From: Pseudomonas cichorii
Lineage (GTDB): Bacteria; Pseudomonadota; Gammaproteobacteria; Pseudomonadales; Pseudomonadaceae
Assembly: GCF_003700275.1 (NCBI RefSeq)
Contig: NZ_RBRE01000085.1
Span: forward strand, 18,635 to 82,634
Length of the DNA: 64,000 bases
Direction: 5' to 3'
Shown: in pieces, positions 33,819-44,866 of the stretch
How positions within the stretch are numbered: the stretch's first letter is position 1
How the letters are laid out: each line of letters starts with the position of its first letter
Made by a program: the position numbers and the translations under genes
Notes under the pieces: generated by a model
Databases searched by the model: none
What the model saw: only the letters and a program-made list of their open reading frames with translations
Told to the model about the DNA's origin: nothing

Positions 33819-35597
33819 TCAGCCCACCTCTTCCATCTGCACATTGAACTGCAACGCCGCCAGACGCGCATACAGCGGGTTGCTGGCGATCAGTTGCTGA
33901 TGGGTTCCCACTGCTACCAGACGGCCCTGATCGATCACGGCAATGCGGTCGGCATTCTGCACGGTAGCCAGTCGATGGGCGATCACCAGCGTCGTGCGGC
34001 CTTTCATCAGGCTGGGTAGCGCCTGCTGGATAAGGTGTTCGCTTTGCGCATCCAGCGCACTGGTGGCTTCGTCCAGCAACAGGATCGGGGCATCGACCAG
34101 CAATGCCCGGGCAATCGCCAGACGCTGCCTCTGACCGCCGGACAACCCCAGGCCACCCTCCCCCAGATGCGTCTGGTAACCATCGGCCATCTGCATGATG
34201 AATTCGTGGGCATGGGCAATCCGCGCAGCGGCTTCCACCTGCTCGGTGCTGGCCTGCGAGTTGCCATAGCGAATGTTGTCTTCGACACTGCCAAAGAACA
34301 GCGCAGGCGTCTGTGAGACAAGGGCAAAGTTGCGCCGCAGATCCTGCGGATCAAGCTGCAGAATCGGCGTACCCTCGATCAGGATGCGCCCCTGCTGAGG
34401 GTCGTAGAAGCGCAGCAGCAGATCGAACAGCGTTGACTTGCCCGCGCCGGACGGACCGACCAGCGCGATGGTTTCCCCGGCGGTGATATCCAGAGTCAAA
34501 TCATCGACGGCATTGTGTTCAAGCCGTGACGGGTAGGCAAAACTCACATTCTCCAATGCCAGTCGGCCACTGACTCTGGGCGGCAGACTCAGGAGGCCAT
34601 TGGCAGGTGGCGTGATTTCGCTGCGAATCTGCAGCAGTTCGCCAATACGCTCGGCAGCCCCCACACCACGCTGCAACTCGCCAATCACCTCGCTCAGCGA
34701 GCCAAAGGCCGTGCCCACCAGCAGCGCATAGAACAGGAAGGCCGCCAGCTCGCCGCTGCTGATGGTGCCGTTGATCACGTCCATCCCGCCAACCCACAGA
34801 ATCACGCTCACCGCACCCAGCACCAGCGCAATCACCACCGTCACCAGCCAGGCCCGTTGCAGGATATAGGCCCGGGCCGTGCCGAAAGCCTTCTCGACCG
34901 TTCGTGAAAAATGCGCCTTGTCATGTTCCTGATGGTTATACGCCTGAACCGTCTTGATCTGCCGCAGTGCCTCGGCAACGTAGCTGCCCACATCCGCCAC
35001 CCTGTCCTGCGTCTCGCGGGACAGGCGCCGCACTCGACGACCGAATACCAGAATCGGCACGATCACCAGCGGCAGAGTAAGCACCACGATACTGGTCAGC
35101 TTCGGATTGGTGATGAACAACAGAATGATGCCGCCTATCACCATCAGCGAACTGCGCAGAAATACCGACAGAGAAGAACCCACTACCGACTGCAGCAAGG
35201 TGGTATCTGCCGTCAGCCGCGACTGGATTTCCGAGCTGCGGTTATTCTCGTAGAAGGCAGGATGCAGGTTGATAAGGTGCTCGAATACACGATTGCGCAG
35301 ATCCGCCACCACACGTTCGCCAATCCACGACACCAGATAGAAACGAGTAAAGGTACCAATCGCCAATCCCACCGTTACCAGCAGGAAAAAACCGATCGAA
35401 CGTTCGAGCAGTTCGACAGAACCGGTCGCGACGCCCTGATCCACGATCATCTTGATGCCCTGGCCCATGAACAGCATGAGGCTGGCGGTAATAACCAAAG
35501 CCACCAATGCGCCCAGGACCTGCCAGCGATAGGGGGAAATGAAGCTGCGCGCCAGGCGAATGGCGGGCCGCTGAAAGATGGAAAACACTGACGACAT
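33819..35597 (-). CDS. ABC exporter, fused membrane and ATPase domains (MsbA-like)
   Basis: A 592-residue half-transporter: six membrane helices in residues about 15-310 and an ATPase domain in 340-580. Walker A is GPSGAGKST, the signature LSGGQRQRLAIARALL, and Walker B ILLLDEATSALD. It should act as a homodimer that exports lipids, drugs or peptides across the inner membrane. It is not next to lpxK, so it is probably not MsbA itself. Substrate unknown. It is a single-gene unit convergent with ppnP. Confidence 0.92.
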   Translation of the reverse strand: MSSVFSIFQRPAIRLARSFISPYRWQVLGALVALVITASLMLFMGQGIKMIVDQGVATGSVELLERSIGFFLLVTVGLAIGTFTRFYLVSWIGERVVADLRNRVFEHLINLHPAFYENNRSSEIQSRLTADTTLLQSVVGSSLSVFLRSSLMVIGGIILLFITNPKLTSIVVLTLPLVIVPILVFGRRVRRLSRETQDRVADVGSYVAEALRQIKTVQAYNHQEHDKAHFSRTVEKAFGTARAYILQRAWLVTVVIALVLGAVSVILWVGGMDVINGTISSGELAAFLFYALLVGTAFGSLSEVIGELQRGVGAAERIGELLQIRSEITPPANGLLSLPPRVSGRLALENVSFAYPSRLEHNAVDDLTLDITAGETIALVGPSGAGKSTLFDLLLRFYDPQQGRILIEGTPILQLDPQDLRRNFALVSQTPALFFGSVEDNIRYGNSQASTEQVEAAARIAHAHEFIMQMADGYQTHLGEGGLGLSGGQRQRLAIARALLVDAPILLLDEATSALDAQSEHLIQQALPSLMKGRTTLVIAHRLATVQNADRIAVIDQGRLVAVGTHQQLIASNPLYARLAALQFNVQMEEVG

Positions 35598-35797
35598 GAT
35601 AAGTAAACCTGTATCGGGATCAGGAAAGCCTGGCTTTATGCCGCCTTGCGTCGTTTTTGGAAGGGATTGATCTAAGCAAAAACTGGCAGTTTTATATCAT
35701 TTCTGGTGCACTGGGATTCCGTTTGAACCTGAGCTGTCATTGCACGGTCATTAAATGCGGATAGTTTAGATGTCACACCTGATCAAGGAGAAAGGCT

Positions 35798-35974
35798 ATG
35801 AGCGCGCAAGAAAGCAGCAATCAAGTCCAGGTCGTTCGAGCCACCCCCGACCTTCCAGTAGGCGGCGCTGTGCTTGACCCGGACGGACATGAAGTCCTGA
35901 TTACCGAAGAAATGGTCCAGGCTGCGTGCCAGGAACTTGAAAAATCCTGGGTCACACCAGGCCAGCAAGCCTAA
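35798..35974 (+). CDS. Small conserved protein of unknown function (58 aa)
   Basis: A 58-residue acidic protein starting MSAQESSNQVQVVRATPDLP and ending WVTPGQQA. A good AAGGAGAAAGG ribosome-binding site lies just before the ATG and a clear terminator follows, so it is a real single-gene transcript. I do not recognise a family. A single Cys is near the C-terminus; no membrane helix or signal is present. It is convergent with pdxB. Confidence 0.7.
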   Translation: MSAQESSNQVQVVRATPDLPVGGAVLDPDGHEVLITEEMVQAACQELEKSWVTPGQQA

Positions 35975-35992
35975 GTACTGCCCCTTTTTCAG

Positions 35993-36017
35993 AACCCGAC
36001 CTTGTGTCGGGTTTTTT
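35993..36017 (+). terminator. Terminator after the 58-residue gene
   Basis: AACCCGAC-N5-GTCGGGTT followed by a T-run. Confidence 0.9.
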
Positions 36018-36039
36018 CTGTCTTGCAATCCGTATCGGC

Positions 36040-37179
36040 TCAGACCAGTACAGCATCCAGCGCCAGGACCATCTGCCTCAACACCTCGGACTCACCCTCC
36101 AGACAGACCTTCAGCCCCTGGATTTCCCGACGTGGCGGGTAATGTTTGCGCAAGGCGTCAAAGGCCAGCCGCTGACTGGCGGTATCGCCCACCAGACTGC
36201 GACGAAAATCGGCATCGTCGCGACGCGGATCATAAACACCCCGACACAGCATGTTCAGCGCCCAGGCCGGATCGGTCTGCCCGTCCAGATGGACCTGCGC
36301 CAGCCATGGCCGTGGCAGCAGATCCTCCAGGCGAATGCTGGCCGGCTGAGCGAGAAAGGCACAGAGCGCCTGATAGATCTGTGCCGTGCCACGCTGCCTG
36401 CCATCGAGGCTGTAGCCGGCAATATGCGGCGTACCGATCACGCACAGGTCCGCCAGCGCGACATTGACCTGCGGCTCGCCTTCCCAGACATCCAGCACCG
36501 CCTGCAGGTCTTCACGCTCCAGCAGCACATCATGCAGTGCCACATTGTCGACCACCGCACCGCGGCTGGCATTGATCAGCCAGGTGCCTTGCCTGAGCTG
36601 GCGCAAGCGCGACTCGTCAAACAAGTGCCAGGTGGGTTGCTCGCCTTTTCGGGTCAATGGCGTATGCAGGCTGATGACATCGCAGCGTTCCACAATCTCG
36701 TCCAGAGTGACGAACTCACTGCCCTCGCCAGCGCGTGGCGGGTCACACACCAGCACGTTCCAGCCCAGCGCCTTCAGCACCTTGATCAGGCGCCCACCGA
36801 CCTCGCCTGCGCCAACGACACCGTAAGTACGCTGCCGGAGGTCCGCACCTTCGATTTCGGCCAGGGTCAGCAGGCTGCCCAGCACATAGTCCACAACTCC
36901 GCGGGCATTGCAGCCCGGCGCGCTGGACCACTGAATGGCCGCCTGCCCGAAGTACTCCAGATCCAGATGGTCGGTACCAATGGTGCAGGTGCCGACGAAA
37001 CGCACCGAACTGCCTTCGAGCATGGCGCGGTCGACATTGGTCACCGAGCGCACCAGCAGGATATCGGCATCGGCAACCGCCGCCCGGTCGATGGTACGCC
37101 CCGGCAGGCGGCGTATCTCGCCAAAACCGGCAAAAAAAGCATCGAGCAGCGGGATGTTTTCGTCAGCGACAATGCGCAT
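36040..37179 (-). CDS. pdxB: 4-phosphoerythronate dehydrogenase
   Basis: A 379-residue 2-hydroxyacid dehydrogenase of pyridoxal-phosphate synthesis. The NAD loop is [20 protein letters not shown] (near residue 120), and the catalytic region includes [11 protein letters not shown] and [14 protein letters not shown]-terminal PdxB-specific domain (about 290-379) is present. It oxidises 4-phosphoerythronate. tusA and rlmM lie upstream on the same strand, so an operon rlmM-tusA-pdxB is likely. Confidence 0.96.
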   Translation of the reverse strand: MRIVADENIPLLDAFFAGFGEIRRLPGRTIDRAAVADADILLVRSVTNVDRAMLEGSSVRFVGTCTIGTDHLDLEYFGQAAIQWSSAPGCNARGVVDYVLGSLLTLAEIEGADLRQRTYGVVGAGEVGGRLIKVLKALGWNVLVCDPPRAGEGSEFVTLDEIVERCDVISLHTPLTRKGEQPTWHLFDESRLRQLRQGTWLINASRGAVVDNVALHDVLLEREDLQAVLDVWEGEPQVNVALADLCVIGTPHIAGYSLDGRQRGTAQIYQALCAFLAQPASIRLEDLLPRPWLAQVHLDGQTDPAWALNMLCRGVYDPRRDDADFRRSLVGDTASQRLAFDALRKHYPPRREIQGLKVCLEGESEVLRQMVLALDAVLV

Positions 37180-37236
37180 GAAAGACTCTCTGGTAACTGA
37201 GGGGAAGCGATCCGGGATCAGGACTGGCAGACGGCC

Positions 37237-37491
37237 TCAATCCTGTTTCTTGCGGATCCAGTAGAGAAACGTTCCGCCATCGGCCTGTTGCGCGACCAGT
37301 TCATGGCCGAGAAACACACAGAATTTGGGAATGTCGCGACGGGTCGAAGGATCCGTGGCGATCACCTTGAGCAGACCGCCAGCCTGCAGGTCGCGAACCT
37401 TCTGGTGCAACATCATCACAGGTTCAGGACAATTGAGGCCGCTGGCATCCAGGGTTGCATCAACGGGCTGGCTTTCGATGGATTCAGACAT
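37237..37491 (-). CDS. tusA: Sulfur carrier protein TusA
   Basis: An 84-residue protein with the active-site motif [14 protein letters not shown] (Cys22 region), which carries persulfide sulfur for 2-thiouridine tRNA modification and other uses. Length and the second motif [12 protein letters not shown] are normal. I use the ATG at 37491 with GGAACACTC-type leader containing GGAG upstream. It lies between rlmM and pdxB on the minus strand. Confidence 0.94.
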   Translation of the reverse strand: MSESIESQPVDATLDASGLNCPEPVMMLHQKVRDLQAGGLLKVIATDPSTRRDIPKFCVFLGHELVAQQADGGTFLYWIRKKQD

Positions 37492-37545
37492 GGAACACTC
37501 CAGAAACTGGCGGCAATTGTCGCTCAATTGATTCAATCAGGCCAA

Positions 37546-38628
37546 TCAGCCCTTGCGCGGCCGGGTTACCTTGGCAACGTCCAGCCGGCGCAGGTGACAG
37601 GTCACTTCCTCACGGTCGTGATAAAGCTGCTTGCAGCCAATCGAAACCCTGACGCCGCGCGCCTGGAAACCTTCCTCGATACGCTCAAGCAGACGCCGCA
37701 CCTCAGCGTAGCGCTGTTTCATCGGCAACTTGAGATTGACCACCGCCTCGCGACACAGGCCCTCGCCCAGCCAGGTTTCCAGCAAGGCGGCATTGCGCGC
37801 AGGTTTTTCGACAATGTCGCAGACCATCCAGTCCACGGTCTGACGAGGCTTGTAGGTAAAACCGTCGGCCATCAGATGCTGCACCAGCCCGGTGTCCATC
37901 AGGCTCTCGGCCATGGGTCCGTTATCGATGGCCGTCACCAGCATGCCGCGACGCACCAGTTGATAGGTCCAGCCACCCGGCGCAGCGCCGAGGTCGACAC
38001 CGGTCATGTCACTGGACAGACGCTCATCCCACTCCTGGCGCGGGATGAAATGGTGCCAGGCTTCTTCAAGCTTCAGGGTCGAGCGGCTTGGCGCTTCGCG
38101 CGGAAACTTCAGGCGCGGAATACCCATGGGCCACATCGCCGAGTTATCCGCATCAGCCATGCCGAGAAACACTTCCCGACCGCTCTTGAAGGTCAGCAGC
38201 AGACGCGGCTTGCGCGCATCGTCCACCAGCTTGCCCGCCTGGATCAGCGCCTTGCGCAGCGGCACTTCGAATTTTTTACAGAAGTTCGACAGCTCCTTGC
38301 CATCGTTGGTGTCCACCACTTCCAGCCACACACTGCCGAACACCGGAAAAGTCGACATGTGCGCCAGGATCACGCTGATACGGTCGGTTTCAGGCAGGTC
38401 GAGAAAGACGCCACGCGCCCACTGGCGAGGGAAGATCAAGCGCTCGAAACGCTGCCCGTTCATCAGCCGCTCGGCACCGTCCGCTTCTGTGCAGATAAAT
38501 TCGGCGCAGGCGGTATCGGGCTTGGCCTTCGCATAGCCGGCCACGTTCAGGCGGGCGGCATGATCGGCGATCTCCGAGCAGACTTCGCCTTCAAAACCGG
38601 GTCGGCAGTGCATAAACAGCGTATTCAT
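37546..38628 (-). CDS. rlmM: 23S rRNA C2498 2'-O-ribose methyltransferase
   Basis: A 360-residue enzyme with an N-terminal THUMP-like domain and a C-terminal Rossmann methyltransferase domain. The SAM loop is VDLGAAPGGWTYQLV (near residue 220); the family Lys-Asp-Lys-Glu catalytic tetrad is expected around TAIDNGP and NLKLPMK. It methylates C2498 of 23S rRNA. I use the ATG at 38628, since 27 upstream residues are not family-like. Confidence 0.94.
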   Translation of the reverse strand: MNTLFMHCRPGFEGEVCSEIADHAARLNVAGYAKAKPDTACAEFICTEADGAERLMNGQRFERLIFPRQWARGVFLDLPETDRISVILAHMSTFPVFGSVWLEVVDTNDGKELSNFCKKFEVPLRKALIQAGKLVDDARKPRLLLTFKSGREVFLGMADADNSAMWPMGIPRLKFPREAPSRSTLKLEEAWHHFIPRQEWDERLSSDMTGVDLGAAPGGWTYQLVRRGMLVTAIDNGPMAESLMDTGLVQHLMADGFTYKPRQTVDWMVCDIVEKPARNAALLETWLGEGLCREAVVNLKLPMKQRYAEVRRLLERIEEGFQARGVRVSIGCKQLYHDREEVTCHLRRLDVAKVTRPRKG

Positions 38629-38798
38629 TCGGTTACTCCCGGCCCCACAGACTTGAAAGCCGCGCATGATAGCTGAATCAGGAACCACTGGCGCGGCTCG
38701 ACAGTCCACAACATGTCGAGCCTCACACTGCGCTCCCGACCTGTTGCTTATGGAGTCTGCACCCTGAGGCTTGCAATAAACTCTTCAAGGAGTCGTTC

Positions 38799-41543
38799 AT
38801 GCCCTCCCTAGATAGCCTGAAAAGCCTGAAAACACTGGAAATCGATAACAAGACCTATCACTACTTCAGCCTGCCGGAAGCCGCCAGGTCACTCGGCGAG
38901 CTGGACCGGCTGCCCATGTCGCTCAAGGTCCTGCTGGAAAACCTGCTGCGCTGGGAAGACGACAAGACCGTCAGCGCCACCGACCTCAAGGCGCTCGTCG
39001 CCTGGCTGGGCGAACGCCGCTCGGACCGCGAAATTCAATATCGTCCTGCCCGGGTATTGATGCAGGACTTTACCGGCGTGCCTGCCGTGGTCGATCTGGC
39101 GGCCATGCGCGCCGCCGTGGCCAAGGCCGGTGGCGATCCGCAGCGTATCAATCCGTTGTCGCCCGTCGATCTGGTCATCGATCACTCGGTCATGGTCGAC
39201 CGGTTCGGCGATACCGAAGCCTTCAGCGACAACGTCGAGATTGAAATGCAGCGCAACGGCGAGCGTTATGCCTTCCTGCGCTGGGGCCAGAGCGCCTTCG
39301 ACAATTTCAGCGTCGTACCGCCGGGAACCGGGATCTGCCACCAGGTGAATCTGGAATACCTGGGCCGCACGGTCTGGACCAAGGAAGAGGATGGCCGCAC
39401 TTACGCCTTCCCCGACACTCTGGTCGGTACCGACTCGCACACCACCATGATCAACGGCCTGGGTGTGCTGGGCTGGGGCGTTGGCGGAATCGAAGCCGAA
39501 GCGGCCATGCTCGGCCAGCCGGTTTCGATGCTGATTCCGGAAGTGATCGGCTTCAAACTGACCGGCAAGCTCAACGAAGGCATTACGGCCACCGACCTGG
39601 TGCTGACCGTCACCCAGATGCTGCGCAAGAAAGGCGTGGTCGGCAAGTTCGTCGAGTTCTATGGCGACGGGCTGGCCGAACTGCCACTGGCTGACCGCGC
39701 GACCATTGCCAACATGGCTCCCGAATATGGCGCAACCTGCGGCTTCTTCCCGGTGGACGAGGTGACACTGGATTACCTGCGGCTGTCCGGACGCCCGGAT
39801 GAAACCGTGAAGCTGGTCGAAGCCTACTGTAAGGCACAAGGCCTGTGGCGACTGCCGGGCAAGGAGCCGGTTTTCACCGACAGCCTGGAACTGGACATGG
39901 GCACCGTGCAGGCCAGCCTGGCAGGGCCTAAACGTCCACAGGACCGGGTCGATCTGCCGGCGGTCGCCGAGGCATTCAATGATTTCCTCGGGCTGCAGGT
40001 CAAACCGGCGCGTACTGAAGAAGGCCGCCTGGAAAGCGAAGGCGGTGGCGGCGTGGCGGTGGGCAATGCCGTGCAAGTCAGTGGAGAAGCCGAGTACGAG
40101 CACAACGGCCAGACTTACCGGTTGAAAAACGGCGCGGTGGTCATCGCTGCCATCACTTCCTGCACCAATACCTCCAACCCCAGCGTGATGATGGCCGCCG
40201 GGCTGGTGGCGAAAAAAGCCGTGGAGAAAGGCCTCACGCGCAAGCCATGGGTGAAAAGCTCGCTGGCGCCCGGTTCCAAGGTGGTCACCGATTACTATCA
40301 GGCAGCCGGCCTGACTCAATACCTCGATGCGTTGGGTTTCGATCTGGTGGGTTATGGCTGCACCACTTGCATCGGCAACTCCGGGCCATTGCTCGCGCCC
40401 ATAGAAAACGCCATCCAGAACTCGGACCTGACCGTGGCCTCGGTGTTGTCCGGCAATCGCAACTTCGAGGGCCGCGTGCATCCACTGGTCAAGACCAACT
40501 GGCTGGCCTCGCCACCGCTGGTGGTGGCTTATGCGCTGGCCGGTACGGTGCGCATCGACATCAGCAGCGACCCCCTGGGTGAAGGCTCAGATGGCAAGCC
40601 GGTCTACCTGCGCGATATCTGGCCCAGCCAGAAAGAAATCGCCGAGGCCGTGGAAAACGTCAACACTGGTATGTTCCACAAGGAATATGCCGAGGTGTTC
40701 GCCGGTGACGAACAATGGCAAGCCATCGAAGTCCCGCAGGCCGCCACCTATGTCTGGCAGGAGGATTCCACCTACATTCAACACCCGCCGTTCTTTGAAG
40801 AGATTTCCGGTCCCTTGCCAGTGATCGAGGATATCCAGGGTGCTCGGGTTCTGGCGTTACTGGGGGATTCGGTCACCACCGACCATATTTCCCCGGCGGG
40901 CAATATCAAGTCCGAAAGCCCGGCCGGACGTTACCTGCGCGATCAGGGCGTCGAACCCAAGGACTTCAACTCCTACGGATCACGCCGCGGCAACCATGAA
41001 GTGATGATGCGCGGCACCTTTGCCAATATTCGTATCCGCAACGAAATGCTCGGCGGCGAGGAAGGCGGTAATACCCTGCATGTACCCAGCGGCGAGAAAC
41101 TGGCCATCTACGATGCTGCCATGCGTTATCAGGCAGAAGGCACACCGCTGGTGATCATCGCGGGCCAGGAATACGGCACCGGCTCCAGCCGCGACTGGGC
41201 AGCCAAGGGCACCAACCTTCTGGGCGTAAAGGCCGTCATTGCCGAAAGCTTTGAACGGATCCATCGCTCCAATCTGGTCGGCATGGGCGTGTTGCCCCTG
41301 CAATTCAAGAATGCCCAGAACCGCAAATCCCTGAAGCTCACCGGCAAGGAGACGCTGGCAATCAGCGGCCTGACCGGTGCCGATGTGCGTCCTGGCATGA
41401 ACCTGACTCTGCAGATCACCCGTGAAGACGGCAGCCAGGAAAGCCTGGAAGTGTTGTGCCGGATCGATACCCTCAATGAAGTGGAATACTTCAAGTCGGG
41501 AGGGATTCTGCATTATGTGTTGAGGCAGTTGATTGCGTCCTGA
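38799..41543 (+). CDS. acnA: Aconitate hydratase A
   Basis: A 914-residue aconitase of the TCA and glyoxylate cycles that isomerises citrate to isocitrate. The 4Fe-4S ligands lie in [10 protein letters not shown] and [13 protein letters not shown] (near residues 454 and 520). The swivel domain is at the C-terminus with [13 protein letters not shown]. It is the stress-induced AcnA/IRP-type, rather than AcnB. CAAGGAG precedes the ATG. aer lies downstream, as in P. aeruginosa. Confidence 0.97.
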   Translation: MPSLDSLKSLKTLEIDNKTYHYFSLPEAARSLGELDRLPMSLKVLLENLLRWEDDKTVSATDLKALVAWLGERRSDREIQYRPARVLMQDFTGVPAVVDLAAMRAAVAKAGGDPQRINPLSPVDLVIDHSVMVDRFGDTEAFSDNVEIEMQRNGERYAFLRWGQSAFDNFSVVPPGTGICHQVNLEYLGRTVWTKEEDGRTYAFPDTLVGTDSHTTMINGLGVLGWGVGGIEAEAAMLGQPVSMLIPEVIGFKLTGKLNEGITATDLVLTVTQMLRKKGVVGKFVEFYGDGLAELPLADRATIANMAPEYGATCGFFPVDEVTLDYLRLSGRPDETVKLVEAYCKAQGLWRLPGKEPVFTDSLELDMGTVQASLAGPKRPQDRVDLPAVAEAFNDFLGLQVKPARTEEGRLESEGGGGVAVGNAVQVSGEAEYEHNGQTYRLKNGAVVIAAITSCTNTSNPSVMMAAGLVAKKAVEKGLTRKPWVKSSLAPGSKVVTDYYQAAGLTQYLDALGFDLVGYGCTTCIGNSGPLLAPIENAIQNSDLTVASVLSGNRNFEGRVHPLVKTNWLASPPLVVAYALAGTVRIDISSDPLGEGSDGKPVYLRDIWPSQKEIAEAVENVNTGMFHKEYAEVFAGDEQWQAIEVPQAATYVWQEDSTYIQHPPFFEEISGPLPVIEDIQGARVLALLGDSVTTDHISPAGNIKSESPAGRYLRDQGVEPKDFNSYGSRRGNHEVMMRGTFANIRIRNEMLGGEEGGNTLHVPSGEKLAIYDAAMRYQAEGTPLVIIAGQEYGTGSSRDWAAKGTNLLGVKAVIAESFERIHRSNLVGMGVLPLQFKNAQNRKSLKLTGKETLAISGLTGADVRPGMNLTLQITREDGSQESLEVLCRIDTLNEVEYFKSGGILHYVLRQLIAS

Positions 41544-41566
41544 GGCCATTCCCCGCCGCGGGCAAG

Positions 41567-41618
41567 AACGCTCCTGCCGGGCCTTGAAGGCTCGGCAGGT
41601 AGCGAATTCATTCGCGAA
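41567..41618. repeat. REP element after acnA
   Basis: A CCTGCC...GGCAGG hairpin (41573-41599) joined to GCGAATTCATTCGCGAA. It may act as the acnA transcript end. Confidence 0.7.
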
Positions 41619-41742
41619 AAACCCGACACCGGGGGGCTGCCAGGGCCGGGCCCACAGGCTGCACAAGCCAGAGTTTGCACAAGCTGCAAAATCATGGGCA
41701 AAACTCCCATAGAATCTCCCGCTCTATTTCAGGAGATTCCCC

Positions 41743-42534
41743 ATGGCGCCAAGGCACCGGGTCTTTTTCAGCCTGCTCTGCGTCGGGTATGGCATTGCAC
41801 TGTTCTACGGCCAATTGCAGTGGTCGGCGGCCCTGGCCGTCGGCCTTCTGCTGGTTGCCGGGCTTTGTGTCAGGCTGTCGGAACACAAAAGCATCCGCCT
41901 GCTCGGACATGCAATCTTCATCGTCACGGGCATAGCACTGGCCAGCCATTGGCTGCCCGGTTTCAACAGCGCACAGGTGTACGACGCGGCCCGCTTCAGT
42001 CCTGATGCTGCGCCCTTCTCCATGAACCTGAATCTGGACAAACCGCTGATCGGTTTCTGGCTGCTTCTGTTCTGCCCATGGATGCTGCCGACCGTGGGCC
42101 TTGCCCGCTCGCTGAAAATTGCCTCGCTGGCCCTGATCATGACCAGCGTGCTGTGCATGAGCCTGGCAGCCGTGCTGGGCGTCACCGGCTGGGCTGTGAA
42201 ATGGCCGGAGCACGGCATACTCTGGTTACTGAACAATTTATTACTGGTTTCATTGACCGAAGAGCTTTTTTTCCGCGTTTATCTGCAAGGCGCTCTGCAA
42301 CAAATCTTTAACAGGCTATGGTTTGGGGGCGCGCTTGCCATTGGTATCGCTGCCATGCTGTTCGGGCTTGCCCATGTGGGCTCAGGCTGGGAGTGGGTAT
42401 TGCTGGCAAGCCTGGCCGGCACAGGCTATGGCATCGCTTATCGGTTTGGTGGCCTGCAAGCCGCGCTCATCACCCACTTCGGCCTGAATCTGGTGCATTT
42501 CGGCCTGTTCACCTATCCGATGCTTGATCGATAA
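41743..42534 (+). CDS. CPBP family intramembrane metalloprotease
   Basis: A 263-residue inner-membrane protein with about eight membrane helices. The CPBP (Abi) catalytic motifs are present: EELFFR (near residue 170), FGLAH (near 207) and HFGLN (near 246). Members cut proteins within the membrane or protect against bacteriocins; the substrate is unknown. CAGGAGA precedes the ATG. It lies between acnA and aer on the plus strand, perhaps as its own unit. Confidence 0.88.
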   Translation: MAPRHRVFFSLLCVGYGIALFYGQLQWSAALAVGLLLVAGLCVRLSEHKSIRLLGHAIFIVTGIALASHWLPGFNSAQVYDAARFSPDAAPFSMNLNLDKPLIGFWLLLFCPWMLPTVGLARSLKIASLALIMTSVLCMSLAAVLGVTGWAVKWPEHGILWLLNNLLLVSLTEELFFRVYLQGALQQIFNRLWFGGALAIGIAAMLFGLAHVGSGWEWVLLASLAGTGYGIAYRFGGLQAALITHFGLNLVHFGLFTYPMLDR

Positions 42535-42537
42535 GCA

Positions 42538-42551
42538 TTGATTCATGGCAA
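42538..42551 (+). promoter_or_regulatory. Possible ANR box before aer
   Basis: TTGATTCATGGCAA has an intact left half and one mismatch in the right half against TTGAT-N4-GTCAA. It lies 93 bases before the aer start. Confidence 0.4.
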
Positions 42552-42558
42552 GGACTGA

Positions 42559-42591
42559 CCATAAATTTAGCTCGACCCGCTCAATTTATGG
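42559..42591. promoter_or_regulatory. 9-bp inverted repeat before aer
   Basis: CCATAAATT-N15-AATTTATGG, a perfect dyad 53 bases before the aer ATG. It could be an operator or a leader-RNA hairpin. Confidence 0.45.
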
Positions 42592-42643
42592 GCCTGCCTG
42601 CCGATAACTCTCCGAAGCCTATTGGATCGAAGGACCGAAAGCC

Positions 42644-44209
42644 ATGCGTAACAACCAGCCTGTCACTCAACGTGAGCGGACATTTCCTGCTGAACAACGG
42701 TTGATTTCCACCACCGATACCAAGGGCGTGATCACCTACTGCAACGAGATCTTTCAGGAAGTCTCCGGCTTCAGCCACGAAGAGCTGATAAAGGCTCCGC
42801 ACAACCTGGTTCGCCATCCTGACGTCCCTGCGGCAGTGTTCCAGCACATGTGGACCACCCTCAAGAGTGGCCAGCCGTGGATGGGCATCGTCAAGAACCG
42901 TTGCAAGAATGGCGATCACTATTGGGTCAATGCCTATGTGACGCCGATGTTCGAGAACAAGCAGGTCGTGGGCTTCGAGTCGGTGCGTATCAAGCCGACC
43001 GCCGAACAGATCAAGCGCGCCGAAGCGCTGTATGCCCGCATCAACAAAGGCAAATCGGCTATCCCGAACCGCGACAAGTGGCTGCCAATATTGCAGGACT
43101 GGCTGCCGTTCATCATGGTCAGCCAGTTGAGCTTCATGATCGGCGCCTGGCTCAACTCACACTGGGGCTTCATTCTGGCTGCGGCACTGTCGGTTCCGCT
43201 GGGCCTGCTCGGCCTGACCTGGCAACAGCGCGGCATCAAGCGCCTGCTGCGCCTGGCTGAACAGACAACGTCGGATCCACTGATCGCCCAGATGTACACC
43301 GACAGCCGTGGCCCGCAGGCGCGCCTGGAAATGTCGATCCTCAGCCAGGAAGCGCGGATGAAAACCTGCCTGACCCGCCTGCAGGACACCGCCGAACACC
43401 TCAACACCCAGGCACGCAAATCCAACTCCCTGGCCAATTCCAGCTCTTCCGGGCTGGAGCGTCAGCGGGTCGAGACTGAACAGGTGGCTACGGCCATCAA
43501 TCAGATGGCGGCAACCACCCAACAGGTCGCCAGCCATGTCCAGCGCGCTGCCGATGCCAGTCAGCAGGCCAACCAGTTGACACTTCGCGGCCGGGATATT
43601 GCCGGTGAAACCCGTGATGCGATTCAACGCCTGTCTACTTCCGTGGGCGAAACCGGCCTGACCGTCACGCAACTGGCCAAGGACAGTGATGAAATCGGCG
43701 GCGTGGTCGATGTGATCAAAGGCATCGCCGACCAGACCAACCTGCTGGCACTCAACGCCGCCATCGAAGCAGCCCGCGCCGGGGAAATGGGCCGCGGCTT
43801 CGCCGTGGTCGCCGACGAGGTGCGCCAACTGGCACAACGCACCACCGAGTCCACCGGACAGATCCATGGCCTGATCGCCAAACTGCAACAGACCGCCAAC
43901 AACGCCGTACAAACCATGAACTCGGGCCACCGTCAGGCCGAGGAAGGGGTGGCGCGCGTGCTTGAAGCCGACGAAGCACTGGTGGGCATCAGCGAAGCGG
44001 TCGCCAACATCACCGAGATGGCCACCCAGATCGCCACAGCCACCGAACAGCAGAACTCGGTCGCTGGAGAGATCAGCCGCAACATCTCCACGATTGCCGA
44101 GCTGGCCGACCAGACTTCCGACGAAGCACATCGCTCGGCGGTGCTCAGCGCTGAACTGACCGACACCGCCAACTCGCAGTACTCTCTGGTTGAACGCTTC
44201 AACCGGTAA
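42644..44209 (+). CDS. aer: Aerotaxis receptor Aer
   Basis: A 521-residue chemoreceptor with an N-terminal PAS domain that binds FAD (about 15-115; [21 protein letters not shown]), two membrane helices (about 155-200), a HAMP-like part and a cytoplasmic signalling domain (about 250-515) with the hairpin tip around [37 protein letters not shown]. It senses redox state and steers the cell toward oxygen. It is next to acnA and the cbb3 oxidase genes, as in P. aeruginosa. An ANR-like box lies upstream. Confidence 0.94.
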   Translation: MRNNQPVTQRERTFPAEQRLISTTDTKGVITYCNEIFQEVSGFSHEELIKAPHNLVRHPDVPAAVFQHMWTTLKSGQPWMGIVKNRCKNGDHYWVNAYVTPMFENKQVVGFESVRIKPTAEQIKRAEALYARINKGKSAIPNRDKWLPILQDWLPFIMVSQLSFMIGAWLNSHWGFILAAALSVPLGLLGLTWQQRGIKRLLRLAEQTTSDPLIAQMYTDSRGPQARLEMSILSQEARMKTCLTRLQDTAEHLNTQARKSNSLANSSSSGLERQRVETEQVATAINQMAATTQQVASHVQRAADASQQANQLTLRGRDIAGETRDAIQRLSTSVGETGLTVTQLAKDSDEIGGVVDVIKGIADQTNLLALNAAIEAARAGEMGRGFAVVADEVRQLAQRTTESTGQIHGLIAKLQQTANNAVQTMNSGHRQAEEGVARVLEADEALVGISEAVANITEMATQIATATEQQNSVAGEISRNISTIAELADQTSDEAHRSAVLSAELTDTANSQYSLVERFNR

Positions 44210-44226
44210 GTCTGCAAGGCAATATA

Positions 44227-44263
44227 AAAGCCCCGGTCAATCCTGATTGACCGGGGCTTTTTT
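44227..44263. terminator. Terminator after aer
   Basis: AAAGCCCCGGTCAA-N6-TTGACCGGGGCTTT followed by further T. It can serve both convergent genes. Confidence 0.9.
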
Positions 44264-44292
44264 ACAGGTGCAGAGTGTCTTTACAGTCGCGG

Positions 44293-44847
44293 TTATTTCA
44301 CCTTGCGGCTCAGGTTATCAAGCTCACGCTTTACATTATCCAGATCACGTTGCTGATTGCTGACATCACGCTTGAGACTGGACAGTTCACTTGAACTGGA
44401 ACTATTACTGCTGCCGGCACTACGCTTCAAGTCACTGACTTGCCCTTCAAGCTGCTTGATACCACGGGTCTGTTCCTCAGACTGACGCTTGAGGCTGGAA
44501 ATCTCGCTGTTGCTGGAGCTGCTACTTGAAGCAGAGGATTGCCCATTACGCTTGAGTTCTTCAATGAGTTTGGCTTGATCATTAACGACTTTCTTCAAGC
44601 TTGCCAACTCACTGGCATTAGACTCCAGCGCTTTTTTCATATTCTGTATATCACCAACGCTAAAGCCGGTATTACGCAAGGAATACCCGCCCTCTTTATT
44701 GACAGCTACAATACTGTCGTACTCGCGAGCATTGAACGAGCTGATCTCAACTGCCGCATGAGCGGGCAAGCCAGCCATACCGGCCATCAGTAAGGCAGCG
44801 ATTTTAAGACGAGAAAAAGCGCGAGTTTTCTTGAAGAAACCAGCCAT
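44293..44847 (-). CDS. Secreted Ser-rich coiled-coil protein
   Basis: A 184-residue protein with a signal peptide (residues 1-27, ending PAHA-AVEIS) and a long helical region. The heptad-like blocks EISSLKRQ and ELSSLKRD repeat and are split by serine runs (SSASSSSSSN, SSNSSSSSEL). This suggests a periplasmic or surface coiled coil with flexible Ser linkers. No known family. I use the ATG at 44847 rather than a longer reading. It borders the accessory block and is divergent from a possible small lipoprotein frame. Confidence 0.75.
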   Translation of the reverse strand: MAGFFKKTRAFSRLKIAALLMAGMAGLPAHAAVEISSFNAREYDSIVAVNKEGGYSLRNTGFSVGDIQNMKKALESNASELASLKKVVNDQAKLIEELKRNGQSSASSSSSSNSEISSLKRQSEEQTRGIKQLEGQVSDLKRSAGSSNSSSSSELSSLKRDVSNQQRDLDNVKRELDNLSRKVK

Positions 44848-44866
44848 GATCCAAGTTCCATACAGG

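Noticed and set aside
38889-40481. 530-codon open frame on the minus strand
   Set aside because: Antisense to acnA; composition typical of a shadow frame, no ribosome-binding site or domain.
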